Position numbers and translations under genes: made by a program. Of a stretch of 64,000 nucleotides of DNA, positions 48,560 to 59,632 are shown in pieces (the stretch's first letter is position 1; each line of letters starts with the position of its first letter). Under the pieces are notes generated by a model. It did no database searches. It had not been told where the DNA came from and was given only the letters and a program-made list of their open reading frames with translations. This stretch comes from Isoetes taiwanensis (Eukaryota > Streptophyta > Lycopodiopsida > Isoetales > Isoetaceae), in assembly GCA_021234155.1 (NCBI GenBank), contig JAJEKV010000046.1, positions 5,275,012 to 5,339,011 of the forward strand. The letters run 5' to 3'.

Positions 48560-48860
48560 TCGACCTTCCTCCTCATCCTCTTCCTCCCCCTCCTCCTCCT
48601 CTTCCTCCTCCTCCTCTTCTTGAGATTTCATTCTGTTTCCGGGTCAAGCCAACCACGAGCGAGGCGGTTTCATCTCTTGGGAGGACATCTCCTCCTCTTC
48701 CTCCAACTCCTCCTCTTCCTCCTCTTCCTCCTCTTGATCGAGGAGGAATCGGAGGAGCTCAACTCCTCCTCTTCAAAATCAGCATCATCCTCTGAATCGA
48801 ATGAGGAGGAGAATTGGGCAAGGAAATCGATGGCGGGGGAAGAGAGGGGGGTTCTTCAAC
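48560..48860. repeat. CTT/CTC triplet-rich tract
   Basis: About 300 bp dominated by TCCTCC/CTTCCTC. It codes for Leu/Phe runs on + and Glu/Gly/Arg runs on -. On the minus strand it lies about 100-400 bp downstream of the second TATA-containing repeat, so an acidic N-terminal exon of the FCP1-like locus is possible, but frames are broken. Confidence 0.5.
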
Positions 48861-48966
48861 CGACGTCTCTTTGACGAGACCTCGGTTCTTCATGGGCCGA
48901 AATTTGAGGGCAACGCTTCATGGCGGGCGAAAAAAAAAAATTGGGACGTAATGGTGGTCTTGAGGC

Positions 48967-49045
48967 GTGAACCGGATTTATATAGGGTTAATTAGCTCTT
49001 AGCGTGAATAATTTATTGCCTCAAATAACACGCCAAAGCGCATTT
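48967..49045 (-). promoter_or_regulatory. Putative minus-strand promoter, copy 2
   Basis: On the minus strand: GCGCTTTGGCGTGTTATTTG, AATTATTCACGCTAAGAG, then CCCTATATAAATCC (TATA box at 48984-48977). It parallels the segment at 47820-47916. An ATG follows about 70 bases later (near 48922), but its frame closes after about 20 codons. Confidence 0.5.
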
Positions 49046-49389
49046 AAAATTCCATGACTATATTATCTAGGGTATATTATTATGGATAATAAATTCTCCG
49101 CCTATTAGTTATATGTCTTTTTAGAATCATATATCCAAAATTTCGATAATTAAAATTTGGATATATTTATATAAATGTCATTTCCTTGTTGTTGCCATGA
49201 AAATTCTTGTTTTAAATGATTTCGTTTACGCCCATTGTTATTATTATATTAAACCTATTTCCAAGGAATTTCTTGCTTTTAAAAAATTTGATTTACCTCT
49301 ACATATTCCATAAATGTATTACTTTTTTTATCTTATGGTGTAATAATTTTTTCTTACTCATTGACTAAAAAGGGTGCAATTTGCCTAGG

Positions 49390-52280
49390 TCAATGGTGCC
49401 CCTCCAACTCAAGATGGTGAAAAGAGCAATATCAATGAAAAACCAACTCCTAGCAAGAATGTTGAAGAAAAACAATTAGTCCTCTATAGTATGGTGCAAT
49501 GGAGGAACAAGAAGGTGAGAATCATGCACAAGTGCAACAAGGAAATAGTAGGCCAAGGAGTCATTGTGCTAGCAGATCCTGGTCAAGCTGTTAATGATGA
49601 AAGGCTAGGGGAAGACAATATTGGTATTGCAATTTCAATGTTGGAAGACAACTGGAAAGGTAAAGGTTTGGGTGACAAGGAATGTTTTGGTTGTGTCAAG
49701 CAATTGGAGGTTCCTTGCATCATGGCATGGCCTATAAGTAGTGTTCAATTTGTGGAGGATTATATTTTTCCGAGCCCGAGGTTGTTGGGGACAATGATTG
49801 TCTTGATATTGATCCATTGGCGGTTGGAACTCTAAACCTAGGCAAAAGGGGAGAAGTATCGGTTTGCCGGACATTATTCTAGCAAAAGAGCCAAGTTGAT
49901 TAGTGACACCAAACGTGAGACAATGGTGAAGGTTAGGGGCTCAGTTGTTGTTGAGTGATTGTATGCAATTCTTCACAATAGAACAATTGGTGGAAGCAAG
50001 AGCCACTTTTCAAAGAGTACACCGTTGATGAGAGGAGGACCTACATGTACACAATCTTCGAAAGCATGCACTTCAAGATGAAAAGAAACCCAAACAGAAA
50101 AAAGATACCCTTTGCTAGGCAAATGGATATGTGCAAAAAGCATGGCAGAGTATCCATGCAATTCCAACTTCTTCATGGCATAATTGGCAAAAAAAAAGCA
50201 GTGAGGGGGAACGGGATTGCTTTACATGGAAATAATGGTTTGTTGAGACCAACAACTAGGACCCCGGGCGCCAAGGAGATATTTGAAAAATATATTGATT
50301 TCAATGCGAGTCTATGCCACACAAAAGCGTAAGGGATGAAAAGGGAAGAGCAGGTTGTTGAGAAAAGGTTGCCATCACATTGTACTCAAAAGAGTATTTT
50401 GGAAGAAGTGAATTCCCTACTTCGAGAATTGGGAATTCTTCCAATATCCCAACCTAGCTTTAGTAGGTTATGGAAGAAGCATTTCAATCATGTCACCATA
50501 GCAACTTCAAACAACTTTGCAAAGTGCAATTTATGTGCTAAGTTGAAGGAGACTCTTGATAAGACCTGCAACCTAGTCAAAGGGCTAGGATAAGGGGAGC
50601 ATATGAAGGACCATATGACTGACCAACTATCATGTAGATCATGTTATTGGATGTGGAGGACTTTATCTGCATTGGAACCCAATAACTATTTATGTATTAT
50701 ACATGACAAGATGGACCAGCAAAAGACTTGTCTTCCACAATTCAAGTACATACCAAAGTCATGTGGAAGATCATACCCTTCTACGATCTCAATGATCGGG
50801 GCAATCTTGCATGGGCGTAATCAAACCTACTATGGCCATTTTAGTTTGGAGTTGTGGAGTGATGGTCCGATTTTCATATTGGGAGTATCATGAGGTGTTT
50901 GAGAAACTATGAAAATGGATACAATGGTCACCTCCAGGACCTTACAGCTAGCCAGGCACTACATAGAGCATTGTTAGATGGAAACCCTAACAATATTGAA
51001 AAGTTCAGCAAGGCAAGGTTTAGGAAGCATGGGTCTAATGAACATGTTGGAGCTTCAACTTCACGTGCTAAACCTCAAGATCTACCCAAAAGGTTTCTCT
51101 TGCAACTTGATAATTGTGCCGCCAAAATAAGAACAGTGGATGTTTTTCTTTCCTATCCTACTTAACAGTTGTGGGGATATTTGAAAGAGTTAATTTAGGG
51201 TTTCTTATGCCCGGCATACCCATGAGGATGTGGATGCATTATTTGGCAAATATAGTTGTATACTTGAAGCAAAGAACAAAGGACCAACTTTCCTAGGCTA
51301 ATGGAAATCTTGCATGAATGCACTACTCCAAACCCTATAGCTTCTCTCATAGAAGAAGTGCCCGATTGGAAGAGCTTTGTGGATGGTTATACATTGGATC
51401 TTGAAGGTCATTCCGGGCCTCTGCAGTTCACTTTTTGGGTGAGAGATGGGATTCCAATCTTCCAATGGAAGATGAGACCTTCAGAGGATGAGTGGAGAGG
51501 AGGGGAGGAAATATGGCGAGAGATGAGAATGGCAAGCCTATGATACCTCTAGGTCAACCAAAAGCTTTAAAACCCATCAAGAAGTGAAGCAATTGGGATT
51601 GACTAAGGAAGGAATCCAAGACTATATAAAGCATTGGCAAACCAATCCAGATGACACCAACCGTGCCTTGGTGGCTTACCGAAGAAGGTGATTAACCCTG
51701 TTGGGGAGATAGACACATCCTCGGATGAATTGAAAGAAGGGTGGTTGCCTAAAACTAGGTGGAAGACCTTAGCGGTCTTGAGGATTTTGATGACACCGTA
51801 GTAGCATTCGCAAGCAATATGCTCCTCCTCCTTCCGACAAACACTATGTTGGTCCCTAAGAACAATAGGCCAAAGTTTCTAGGCATGGATGCTTATGAAC
51901 CTTCCAATCGACTTGGAATGCCACCAATTTGTGGTAGTAAAGCCCGCCAGATTTAGATACATATCCAAGTGTGGTTGGGGTTCACTATCTCTCGATATTT
52001 GCAAAGAAGAAGGTAATATTAACTTCAACCATGTGCGGTGGAATGGTGGTGTCCAAAGGCATCGGTTGACCAACGTGTCGGATAAAGAAAGGTACTCAGA
52101 TTGTTGGACAAAGAAATGGAGGAGAAATCGAAAGTGATCCCCGATCTTTGGCTAGACTATGAAAGTGTTTTGTACTCATGGACTCCAAACACTATTCCAG
52201 CTAGAAATGCGAGAATTACAATACCTCAGGATGTCAGGAAGAAGGCTATGATATCATTGGGGGTGCTTGAAGAAAGTTGA
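49390..52280 (+). pseudogene. DUF7869-like (transposon-associated) gene, decayed
   Basis: A run of + strand coding pieces in changing frames forms one long protein. Landmarks are ERLGEDNIGIAISMLED and KQLEVPCIMAWP (49.6 kb), RTPGAKEIFEKYIDFNA and SILEEVNSLLRELGILPISQ (50.3-50.5 kb), RSCYWMWRTLSALEP-YLCIIHDKMD (50.65 kb), SMIGAILHGRNQTYYGHFSL (50.8 kb), LLQLDNCAAK, then after a shift THEDVDALFGKYS (51.1-51.25 kb), and IEEVPDWKSFVDGYTLDLEG (51.35 kb). The LDNCA-...-FLMPG-THEDVDA-F pattern is that of DUF7869 proteins, abundant in seed-free plants, algae and fungi and often linked to transposons. The assignment is from memory. At least six shifts and stops make it dead. Catalytic chemistry is unknown to me. 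Confidence 0.6.
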
Positions 52281-53269
52281 ATAACTATGTAAATTTTTGT
52301 TATCACGTTTTTATGATATGGTGCTATATTGTGAAATATTGACTATTTTGTAAATAACATGATATTACGTTTTCATAATTTTGAGGTGAAATGTGTGAAT
52401 TTGAATATGCTACTAAAAACATGCAATATGAAATTTGTCCCAAAATTAAGACATAAACCCAATTTAATTGAATGATGGTTCAATATAATAAACGTAATGC
52501 AGTTAATGCAACTTTTCATAAAGAAGGTACGTACCATAGAAAAAAAACCCACCATTCCAAAGAGATACTCAAGTTGAACTAGATATGTAATCTCTCGAGA
52601 CTTCTTGGGTGGCCAAATCCAAAAAGTAACAAGCAAAATACATAATCAAGTCCCCCAGTCTGGGTATCTTATAGCTAGGTAATATACTTAAGTTGATACA
52701 AGGGATCCCATAAGAATTATAGTCCATGGTACAGAGAATTCCTCTACGAGTTCATCCAATGACATTGAAGTATCCTAGGCTATACACTTGACCTCTATAT
52801 TTAGCCTACTTCCATTCATATTACCCCATCACACTGGTTAGTCTTTCAACAAGACTTTATAGGCATCAATTGCCTTAATTTCAATGAAGCTCTTACTTCA
52901 TGTATTTCGTTCACAACTTCAATCCTTTGACTATATCCTTAATCAAGTAATGCAATCACCATCCCTTCATTAATCTACGATCACTTCTAACATGCCAAAT
53001 AATTACGATACATGGAAGCACCATTAGTAGATGTGCTTACAACTCTTCTATAACATTCTAAGATTTTCAAAAAATGGCACTTCCCCATGTCTATACATTC
53101 CCCTCTGCCTTTATCTCATGTCTGGGCTTTATCTGACAACTCTTTTGTTCAACTTCATGGTTTACCTACTACCACGATTAAATATGTTATTCCTCTATTC
53201 ATCTTCTTCTTCTTCATTATCCATAAGATGGATACCATTGTTCAATCTTGGCCAATCAATTCTTCAATC

Positions 53270-55124
53270 TGCCAAAGTTTAGTTACACGCCAGAGCCTCT
53301 TGCACGTCTGCTTACACCATCAACAATGAGGTTAGTCACAGGGACTAAGTGGGGATTGAGGTTCTAGGCCATGCCTAAGCATCAGCAACATAAAGCATCC
53401 ATCCAAAAACAATAACTTAAGCTTACCGTAGCCTCGCCCCTGAAACTCAAGTTAGTAATCCATACAAGCAGGTCGTCCCACAATGCACAATTTACCCATG
53501 AATAGCTACTACATACTACAACCATTGCAATTCAATACAAGACACCCCAATTAACATAATAACAACTTAGCAACCATGGCAACATAGACAACAACCAATA
53601 TTCCTCTGGATCTGAGCATGGTCAACTCAGCTGATCAGGCCAGTGACATAGAGGTGGGGTAAACCATGTGTGCACACCCATCCACACTGCGTCCAGCATT
53701 GGAGGACCACTTAACTGTGCAAGACGTTCTACCCTAAGGTACCAACGCCCATAAACCATTCACATATCACTGTGCAATAACCGCGAGTCTAGACCATCGT
53801 ACCTAGACTCCGGCCCCAGAGGATTATATCACAGAGCATTCCAATACTATTATAGCACTTCGCATAAAAATATATCATAACGTATTTCAACAAGGGATTC
53901 TCAATGTCAACCAAATTGTGCAGCAAATCATAATGCCATATTAGTGGGTAACCAACCACACCATGATACATCCCAAAGACATGTTTTTAACAATAATCCA
54001 TGGATGCATAATTTTTTTACTAAGCCAACCCAATCAGAGATATGATAAATCATAATTCCTTTAATTAAATGCAAACGTTAACGGGTGAAAGCATGCTAGG
54101 GTGTACCATCTAAAGTTCTTTTTAGGGAGTGCAAAACTACCCAGAAAAGTACCCAGCACTGGGTACTGGAAACTTGCATAAATGTCTCAATAAACAATAA
54201 GTTTGAGAGTTGATTCATTCATTTTAATCTCTAATAGTATTGTGATCCTCTAATACTATAGATTAACATGTTATTGACCTTCAATTCAAAATTTTTGAAT
54301 TGATTTTAATGGAAAGAAAAAACAGAAAGTACAAGTTTTAAAAGTACCCAGTGTAGGTACTTTTGAGGGTTCCAAAAGTGGTACACCGTAGCATGCTTTC
54401 TCCCTAACAACACGCTACATTGACAATAGTAAGTATGATCCCATGCTCCTAGAACAATTAAATCATCGACATGATATACTTTCAAGGACCAACAACCTAA
54501 GACAATTTAATAACATCATCCAACCGTAATACAATTATGTGTGTTTAACTCATCAATTTCTCAGCTATTCAGAATCAATCTCTACTATATGATTATATAA
54601 AAACCACAGATCATAATCTAAAAGCACTATTTTTCCTCCTTTTTTACATTCAAGAATCTATCTTTGATTATGTTAATTCAATTCAGATCATGCCTCAATC
54701 CATTAAATCTACAACCCATCATCAAAGCTCATTAAGTTTTCCCAAACTACGTCAACCAAAACATAGACATCACAAGAACCCCAGGTGTAAGACTTGACCC
54801 CCACCTGGAAATACTTTGCTCCTTCTCCTTGATTCAATTCTGATCAATCTGGTGCAAGCGCATCCACCACAACAAAAAAGGCTTCTTTTCCATGGAAAAC
54901 TCCTTCCCAAGAAATTAAGAATAATATTGTTGCGCCTATATAGCCTAACAATGACCTTGTATGCATGCACATGCTACATGCATGCACACAGTGCATGCAT
55001 GGACACATTGCATGCATGTATTCCTAGCGCATAATCATTTATTTTACTATTGAAAATGCACTCTTATATAATGGCAACGTTACTTACATCTTAATGTTGG
55101 TGCTAGGTTGCTAGGTCCGTTACA
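53270..55124 (-). mobile_element. LTR copy 2 (minus orientation)
   Basis: 1.85 kb matching 37935-39403. It includes the 322-bp MITE at 54083-54404 and a 125-bp piece (about 54482-54605) that is missing from copy 1. Minus-strand ends are TGTAACGG and TTTGGCA. Flanks do not show a 5-bp duplication, and no primer-binding site follows. It could be a solo LTR, or the 5' LTR of the element whose 3' LTR is copy 1 after heavy nesting. Confidence 0.7.
54083..54404. mobile_element. MITE-like element, copy 2, inside an LTR
   Basis: 322 bp. Inverted ends are GGGTGAAAGCATGCTAGGGT and, from the right, GGGAGAAAGCATGCTACGGT. Flanked by TAAC at 54079-54082 and 54405-54408. The corresponding site in LTR copy 1 (about 38752) has a single TAAC and no insert, which proves insertion with a 4-bp duplication. 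Interior words include GTACCCAG and AAGTACC. Confidence 0.9.
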
Positions 55125-55820
55125 GATGAAGAAATGGAAGGCTATGTTGCGTCTCGTGTGAACAAATAGCAAGATAGTTTACGCACTTCTCCAGGCCAGA
55201 ACAATCCAGGGATTTATGCAGCTCAATCAGTTTCTCAAGGGCAGAACAATTTAAAATTTTAGTTAGCATAGATCAACCTTCACCCTTTCCAGAGATCGCA
55301 TTTTTAGCATCCATGGTAGCTGCATCTTGACTTTTAGAGTCAAACTACTCTTATCTAGCCATCTATCGGTCAGATTATGCAACAATATAGCATCCCAAAG
55401 CTTAACAGCAGAGCATGTGCTTGAGTTAAAGCCCAGGACGACTACAAACTGAAAACTCTGCTATGGTCGCCAAGGAATATGGAGCACATATTTGTGGCTC
55501 CATAGAAATAGCACCAAATTCTATTTTGAGCCATCTAAAAAAAAAAACCTTTTGGCCTACCAGATCGCCTTTGCATTATATAGTGTACAACAAAATGAGC
55601 AAGGTCAGCCTTCTGTTCTTTGTTGCTTCATTGCCAAAACTTTTGAATTCGATGCTCTCTGCATCAGAATACTCTTGCATAAAAATTGTAAATCTTTAGC
55701 TACTGCGAGACTGAAGTAGATGGATTTATCCGACTTCGTTGCTCTATAGCAATCTGCCTGACGATCGATCATCTGCTAGTCTCCAAATGCAAGGCGGCCG
55801 AATGAAGCTTTGAGTTAACC
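55125..55820. other. Intergenic, no gene recognised
   Basis: Two overlapping frames (55463-55719) share codons around an A-run and look like chance. No motif or splice signal stands out. Confidence 0.4.
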
Positions 55821-55828
55821 CTAGCGAC

Positions 55829-56088
55829 GGGTAAAAGCATGAAAGGGTGTCTAGAAATGTAGCCCTTGTTGTACATGTGGTTATATTACACAAATCACCC
55901 AAAGTACCCAAAAAGTACATGCATAGCCAAAAAGTACCTGAAATTTAGCTTAAATGTATATGCAAAGTACATAAAATAAAAAAATATATGTTTATACAAA
56001 TAAAAAATAACCAAAATGTACGTGAAAAGTATCCATGTTTGTACATCAATTCAGTACAATGTACGTACACCCTTTCATGCTTTTACCC
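55829..56088. mobile_element. MITE-like element, copy 3
   Basis: 260 bp with inverted ends GGGTAAAAGCATGAAAGGGT on both sides, flanked by CGAC at 55825-55828 and 56089-56092. The body shares only its termini and many AAAGTAC words with copies 1 and 2, the usual picture for a MITE family. Confidence 0.85.
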
Positions 56089-56099
56089 CGACGTATCTG

Positions 56100-57360
56100 G
56101 GCTGCGTCCCATTTCAACGTGTCCTCTTGCAATTTTTGTTAAGCACTTTTTTTAGTCCTCTTTGTGTTTATTTCTCCGGACAAACGTAAGACAAGTGCCA
56201 CCTAAATGAGAAAGAATATAGGATAATATTCTCAAAGCATCTTGTCTATAGCAATTATATAATTTAGATATCTTGAGGGGAATTGTTCTCCTCCTCTTTG
56301 GCTCATGGAAGTCCCATGGAGACTGGGTAGTGGCAGGCCCAGGGAAGGGTGGTGAGAGCCTCTTCCCCCATGGTGATGACCTGGGTAACACTCTCTAGTA
56401 AAGTTCCTTGTATTTATTTTATTTGAATAAAAGTGGTGTACTCGATCTTCCATAAAATTTCTTATATTTTTATCTTCTTTTCCTTACACTATTTTTCCAT
56501 CTTCATATTTTCAAGCTTTCTTAATCTCCAAATTTTCAAGGTTTCTTTGTCATACCTTGTTTTGCCTTGCTCACTCCATTTCATTATATTGATATATGCC
56601 CTTATGCTTATATTTTGAAAGGCGCTAAATTCTTAATCTGCCACACAATTGAATGATTGTGGGAGTCGGGAAACCCCACATCAGGCCCGAGATTTTTTTT
56701 TCCTCGTAACCCCGAGGGCCATGGCATTATCGCCCTTTAACACCCTGATTCGAGGGTAAAATAGCTATATCTGGTGTTAAGTTCTCCGTTATATCTTCAT
56801 AGGACTTGGTCGAAAGGAATGCGACTACGGCAACGGACTTGGCCAGAAAGGCAGCAATTCAAAAACTCCAACAAACCATCATTAATTTAAATTGGGATTA
56901 TGTCTGTTCCAAAAGCACACCACTTTTGCAAACCCCTTATTCAATATAATGTTGTGGTGCTTAACATGCTATTATGCAAAATTACAAGGTTTGATCCATA
57001 TTTAGTAGACATTTTGATTATTATATTAAATTCAGGAAGGAAATTGATGTTTGAGTAGCAATTTGCAAACAACAGCACATTCACATACACAATATAATAA
57101 CGGAAATTATTATTGATTTTATATTTAGATACGTAGATTTTATTTCAACAAATATCTCGCTAAAAACCCATGGGAATCAAGTCAAATTGAAGCTACTATA
57201 GCAATACAAGAAAAAAATAGTCCAATAAAACCTTTATGAGATATTTATTTCTCAAATAAATACAACATAGTAGTCTTTTTTTTTCCTTAAAGCATCAAAC
57301 ATGCTTCAGGAGTATGTTCCATTAAGATGAATTACATGGGCGCCTTTTTCTCATACATTG
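56100..57360. other. Intergenic, no gene recognised
   Basis: AT-rich. Frames at 56152-56453 overlap each other in two registers without recognised motifs. No repeat seen. Confidence 0.4.
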
Positions 57361-57371
57361 CAGCAGTAATG

Positions 57372-57470
57372 CACGCCAAGCGTGCTTTGGCAAGGTATAG
57401 TTAGCAAAAAAGGAGCATGGAATCACACTGTGTGATTTTGCAAGGACCATTTAGTATCACGCCAAGCGTG
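57372..57470. repeat. Two CACGCCAAGCGTG units
   Basis: CACGCCAAGCGTG at 57372-57384 and 57458-57470, identical to each other and the reverse complement of the units at 44620 and 44658. There is no FCP1-like coding sequence next to them in the window. Confidence 0.75.
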
Positions 57471-57601
57471 AATTAGCCTGCCTTCACGATCTATTACTTC
57501 TTAAAAATAGCTTTGAGCTGTTCTTTCCAAATCGGATAAACCCACAAAATCAGTCCAATAGTGAATCAAATCCAAAAAGCTGCTCAAAATCCTATTTCTC
57601 A

Positions 57602-57961
57602 TTAACTAAAAACACTGATTTGGGGCTCTGAAGCTTTGATTCCTATGCTATAGAAGATCTGCTGCAGGGTAGTACTTTGCATGTAAAGCTCAATGAATCC
57701 AATCAATTTGCCTATTGTATATATGTGAAAGCACCATTTTGTAGTCTTTAGGCTTTTCAATTGACTGCAGATGCCTACCAGCAAGATACTTTGGCTTTGT
57801 AAAGCCCAAAATGCAGAGTATTTACCATAACAAAATCTTACTTCTGCAAAGAATTCTTGATTTTCAGATGACAGAGGTCTGCAAACAGAGTTTCGTTGTA
57901 GCCCATTGCATGTCTCTGCTTGGGTTTTCCAGAAAAACTTGGAATTATTATCCAGCTGCAA
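57602..57961 (-). other. 119-codon ORF, unknown
   Basis: Longest frame of its neighbourhood (MQLDNNSKFFWKTQAETCNG...), without motif, signal peptide or clear homology. It may be a relic or chance. Confidence 0.2.
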
Positions 57962-58018
57962 GCAAATTAAGAACCAAAGACCAAGAACTAGCCTATTAGA
58001 TTAAAATAAACTCTAGGA

Positions 58019-58165
58019 ATAGAATAGAATAGTTTTTTTTAACGTCCACGGAGACCAATAGGTCATGGGACCCATACAATGGGCTAGTACAATCATTACT
58101 ACTAGGATTAAAAAACCCCTGCCTCGAAAGGTTTTCAAGGGAAAAACCTTTGCAGTAATGATGAT
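58019..58165 (-). mobile_element. LINE 3'-end insertion with (AATAG)n tail
   Basis: Read on the minus strand it carries TTTTTCCCTTGAAAACC, GGTTTTTTAATCC, GACCTATTGGTCTCCGTGGA, CG, a T/A run and a (CTATT)n tail. It is the same 3' end as the LINE at 12.4-15.6 kb, but with the pentamer tail seen at 38.8 kb. Severely 5'-truncated. Confidence 0.75.
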
Positions 58166-58574
58166 ACTAGACAAGCTTAGATAATAACTACTGAGGGCTC
58201 AGTAATTGCAGACGTTTATCTAGAACCTCAAGTATGTATAATGCCAAGTCATGCACAGATGGTGCGCTGAGAAGTTGTGGAAGCGTGGAATGGAATGCTA
58301 AGGTCGAAAAATGATTCCGGACTATCTCAAAAGCAGGGCAACTCAGAAGAGTATGGCTTTCATCTTCAATAACCTGTAACTAGCAACAGGCACATAGTCT
58401 CGCTTCTCGCGGCAATTGCGGCCGCTCCCATCTACCTGTCTCAATCCGTAGCCTGTGGGACCCCGTGCGAATTGATGCAATAGATACAAGCTTGTTCCTG
58501 GACAATGAAGCAAGCAAATAAGCTTGGGGCCCTGGTGCCAAGCAATAAAGAAAGCAATAAAGATTAGGAGTTGC

Positions 58575-58715
58575 AAGGCAGTGGAGCTCTTACAAAAAAA
58601 AACCTTCTGAAAGGAGCTATGGCATGTGCAACGTGCTTAAACCTTCTTATGAACTCTTCTAGGCTATGGCATTTGCAAGGCAGTGGAGTTCTTAAAAAAA
58701 AAAATCTATGGGTGT
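58575..58715 (+). repeat. ~100-bp tandem duplication with A-runs
   Basis: TTGCAAGGCAGTGGAGYTCTTA followed by an A-run occurs at about 58572 and 58673, each followed by a C/T-rich word, and GCTATGGCAT(G/T)TGCAA links them. Confidence 0.55.
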
Positions 58716-59632
58716 CTGCAAGGCGGAGGGCAGAGAAGGCAGAAGACGCTCACCTTCTTGGTGAGACGTTGCCATCACAGAAGTTGGAGCGGAGTTGCCG
58801 AAGTTGCCATCGCTAGAGTCGGAGCAGAGGTCGGAGTGGAGGTCGGAGGCGGCAGAGAGAAAACGGGAAGAAAAGATGCAAGAAAAATTTTGGTGCACGA
58901 TTGAAGAAAGGTTAAAAAAAAAATCGGGAGGGAAATAGGGAGAAAATTTGAGTTAGTTTAGGCGGGAGGCGCTTCCACGGATGGAAAAAGCCACGCACGG
59001 GAAAAGTGGCATTCCCAAAAATAATCCAATTTTCTGACATAAACCGAAATTAAATGAATGATGGTTAACAAGAAAGGTAAAGTTCAACCACTCCGCCATA
59101 GCCATGTTCAACCACTCCGCAGAATTTGATAAAGCAGGGCAGATTGTTATAGGGTAAGCTAACTGGGACAAGTAGCAGCTAACTGGGAATCTTGGACCAG
59201 TTAGCTTACCCTAACAATACCATAATTGGGGAGTCGTTTTTTGTGTTGCTCTTTTTGATTCTTGGCTTGAGCTTCTGGCTATGGCGTCTGTTAGCTCTCC
59301 AGCCCTGCAGGATCTGAAAAGCCATCGCCACTGAAACCCCATCACTGGATCTGGAACTGACATAGCCGGATCTGTCCGGTTGCTGCTGGTCGCTTCTGTG
59401 CAAAACGCCACCGGCTCTACAGGTCATCGAGAATTTGAGCTCCCAATTGTTATTCCGTGATATTGACATAGGACCACAAAAAGGATGACCCAATTATAGA
59501 ATCGAACAACACAACAAACTAATGCACCCAGCAACTCTACAATAGGTCTTAAATCAAATATTGAAACCTAAAAAAATTAGAAAGGAAAATTCATAACATT
59601 TTTAGGGTTACGGTTATCCGCCATGCGAAGAG

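Noticed and set aside
48515-48874. 119-codon Leu/Phe-rich ORF that looks like a membrane protein
   Set aside because: The hydrophobic run comes from a CTC/CTT triplet tract, not from a real membrane segment.
53200-53270. Primer-binding site beside LTR copy 2
   Set aside because: The minus-strand bases next to TTTGGCA show no match to the 3' end of any tRNA I can recall, so a full element could not be claimed.
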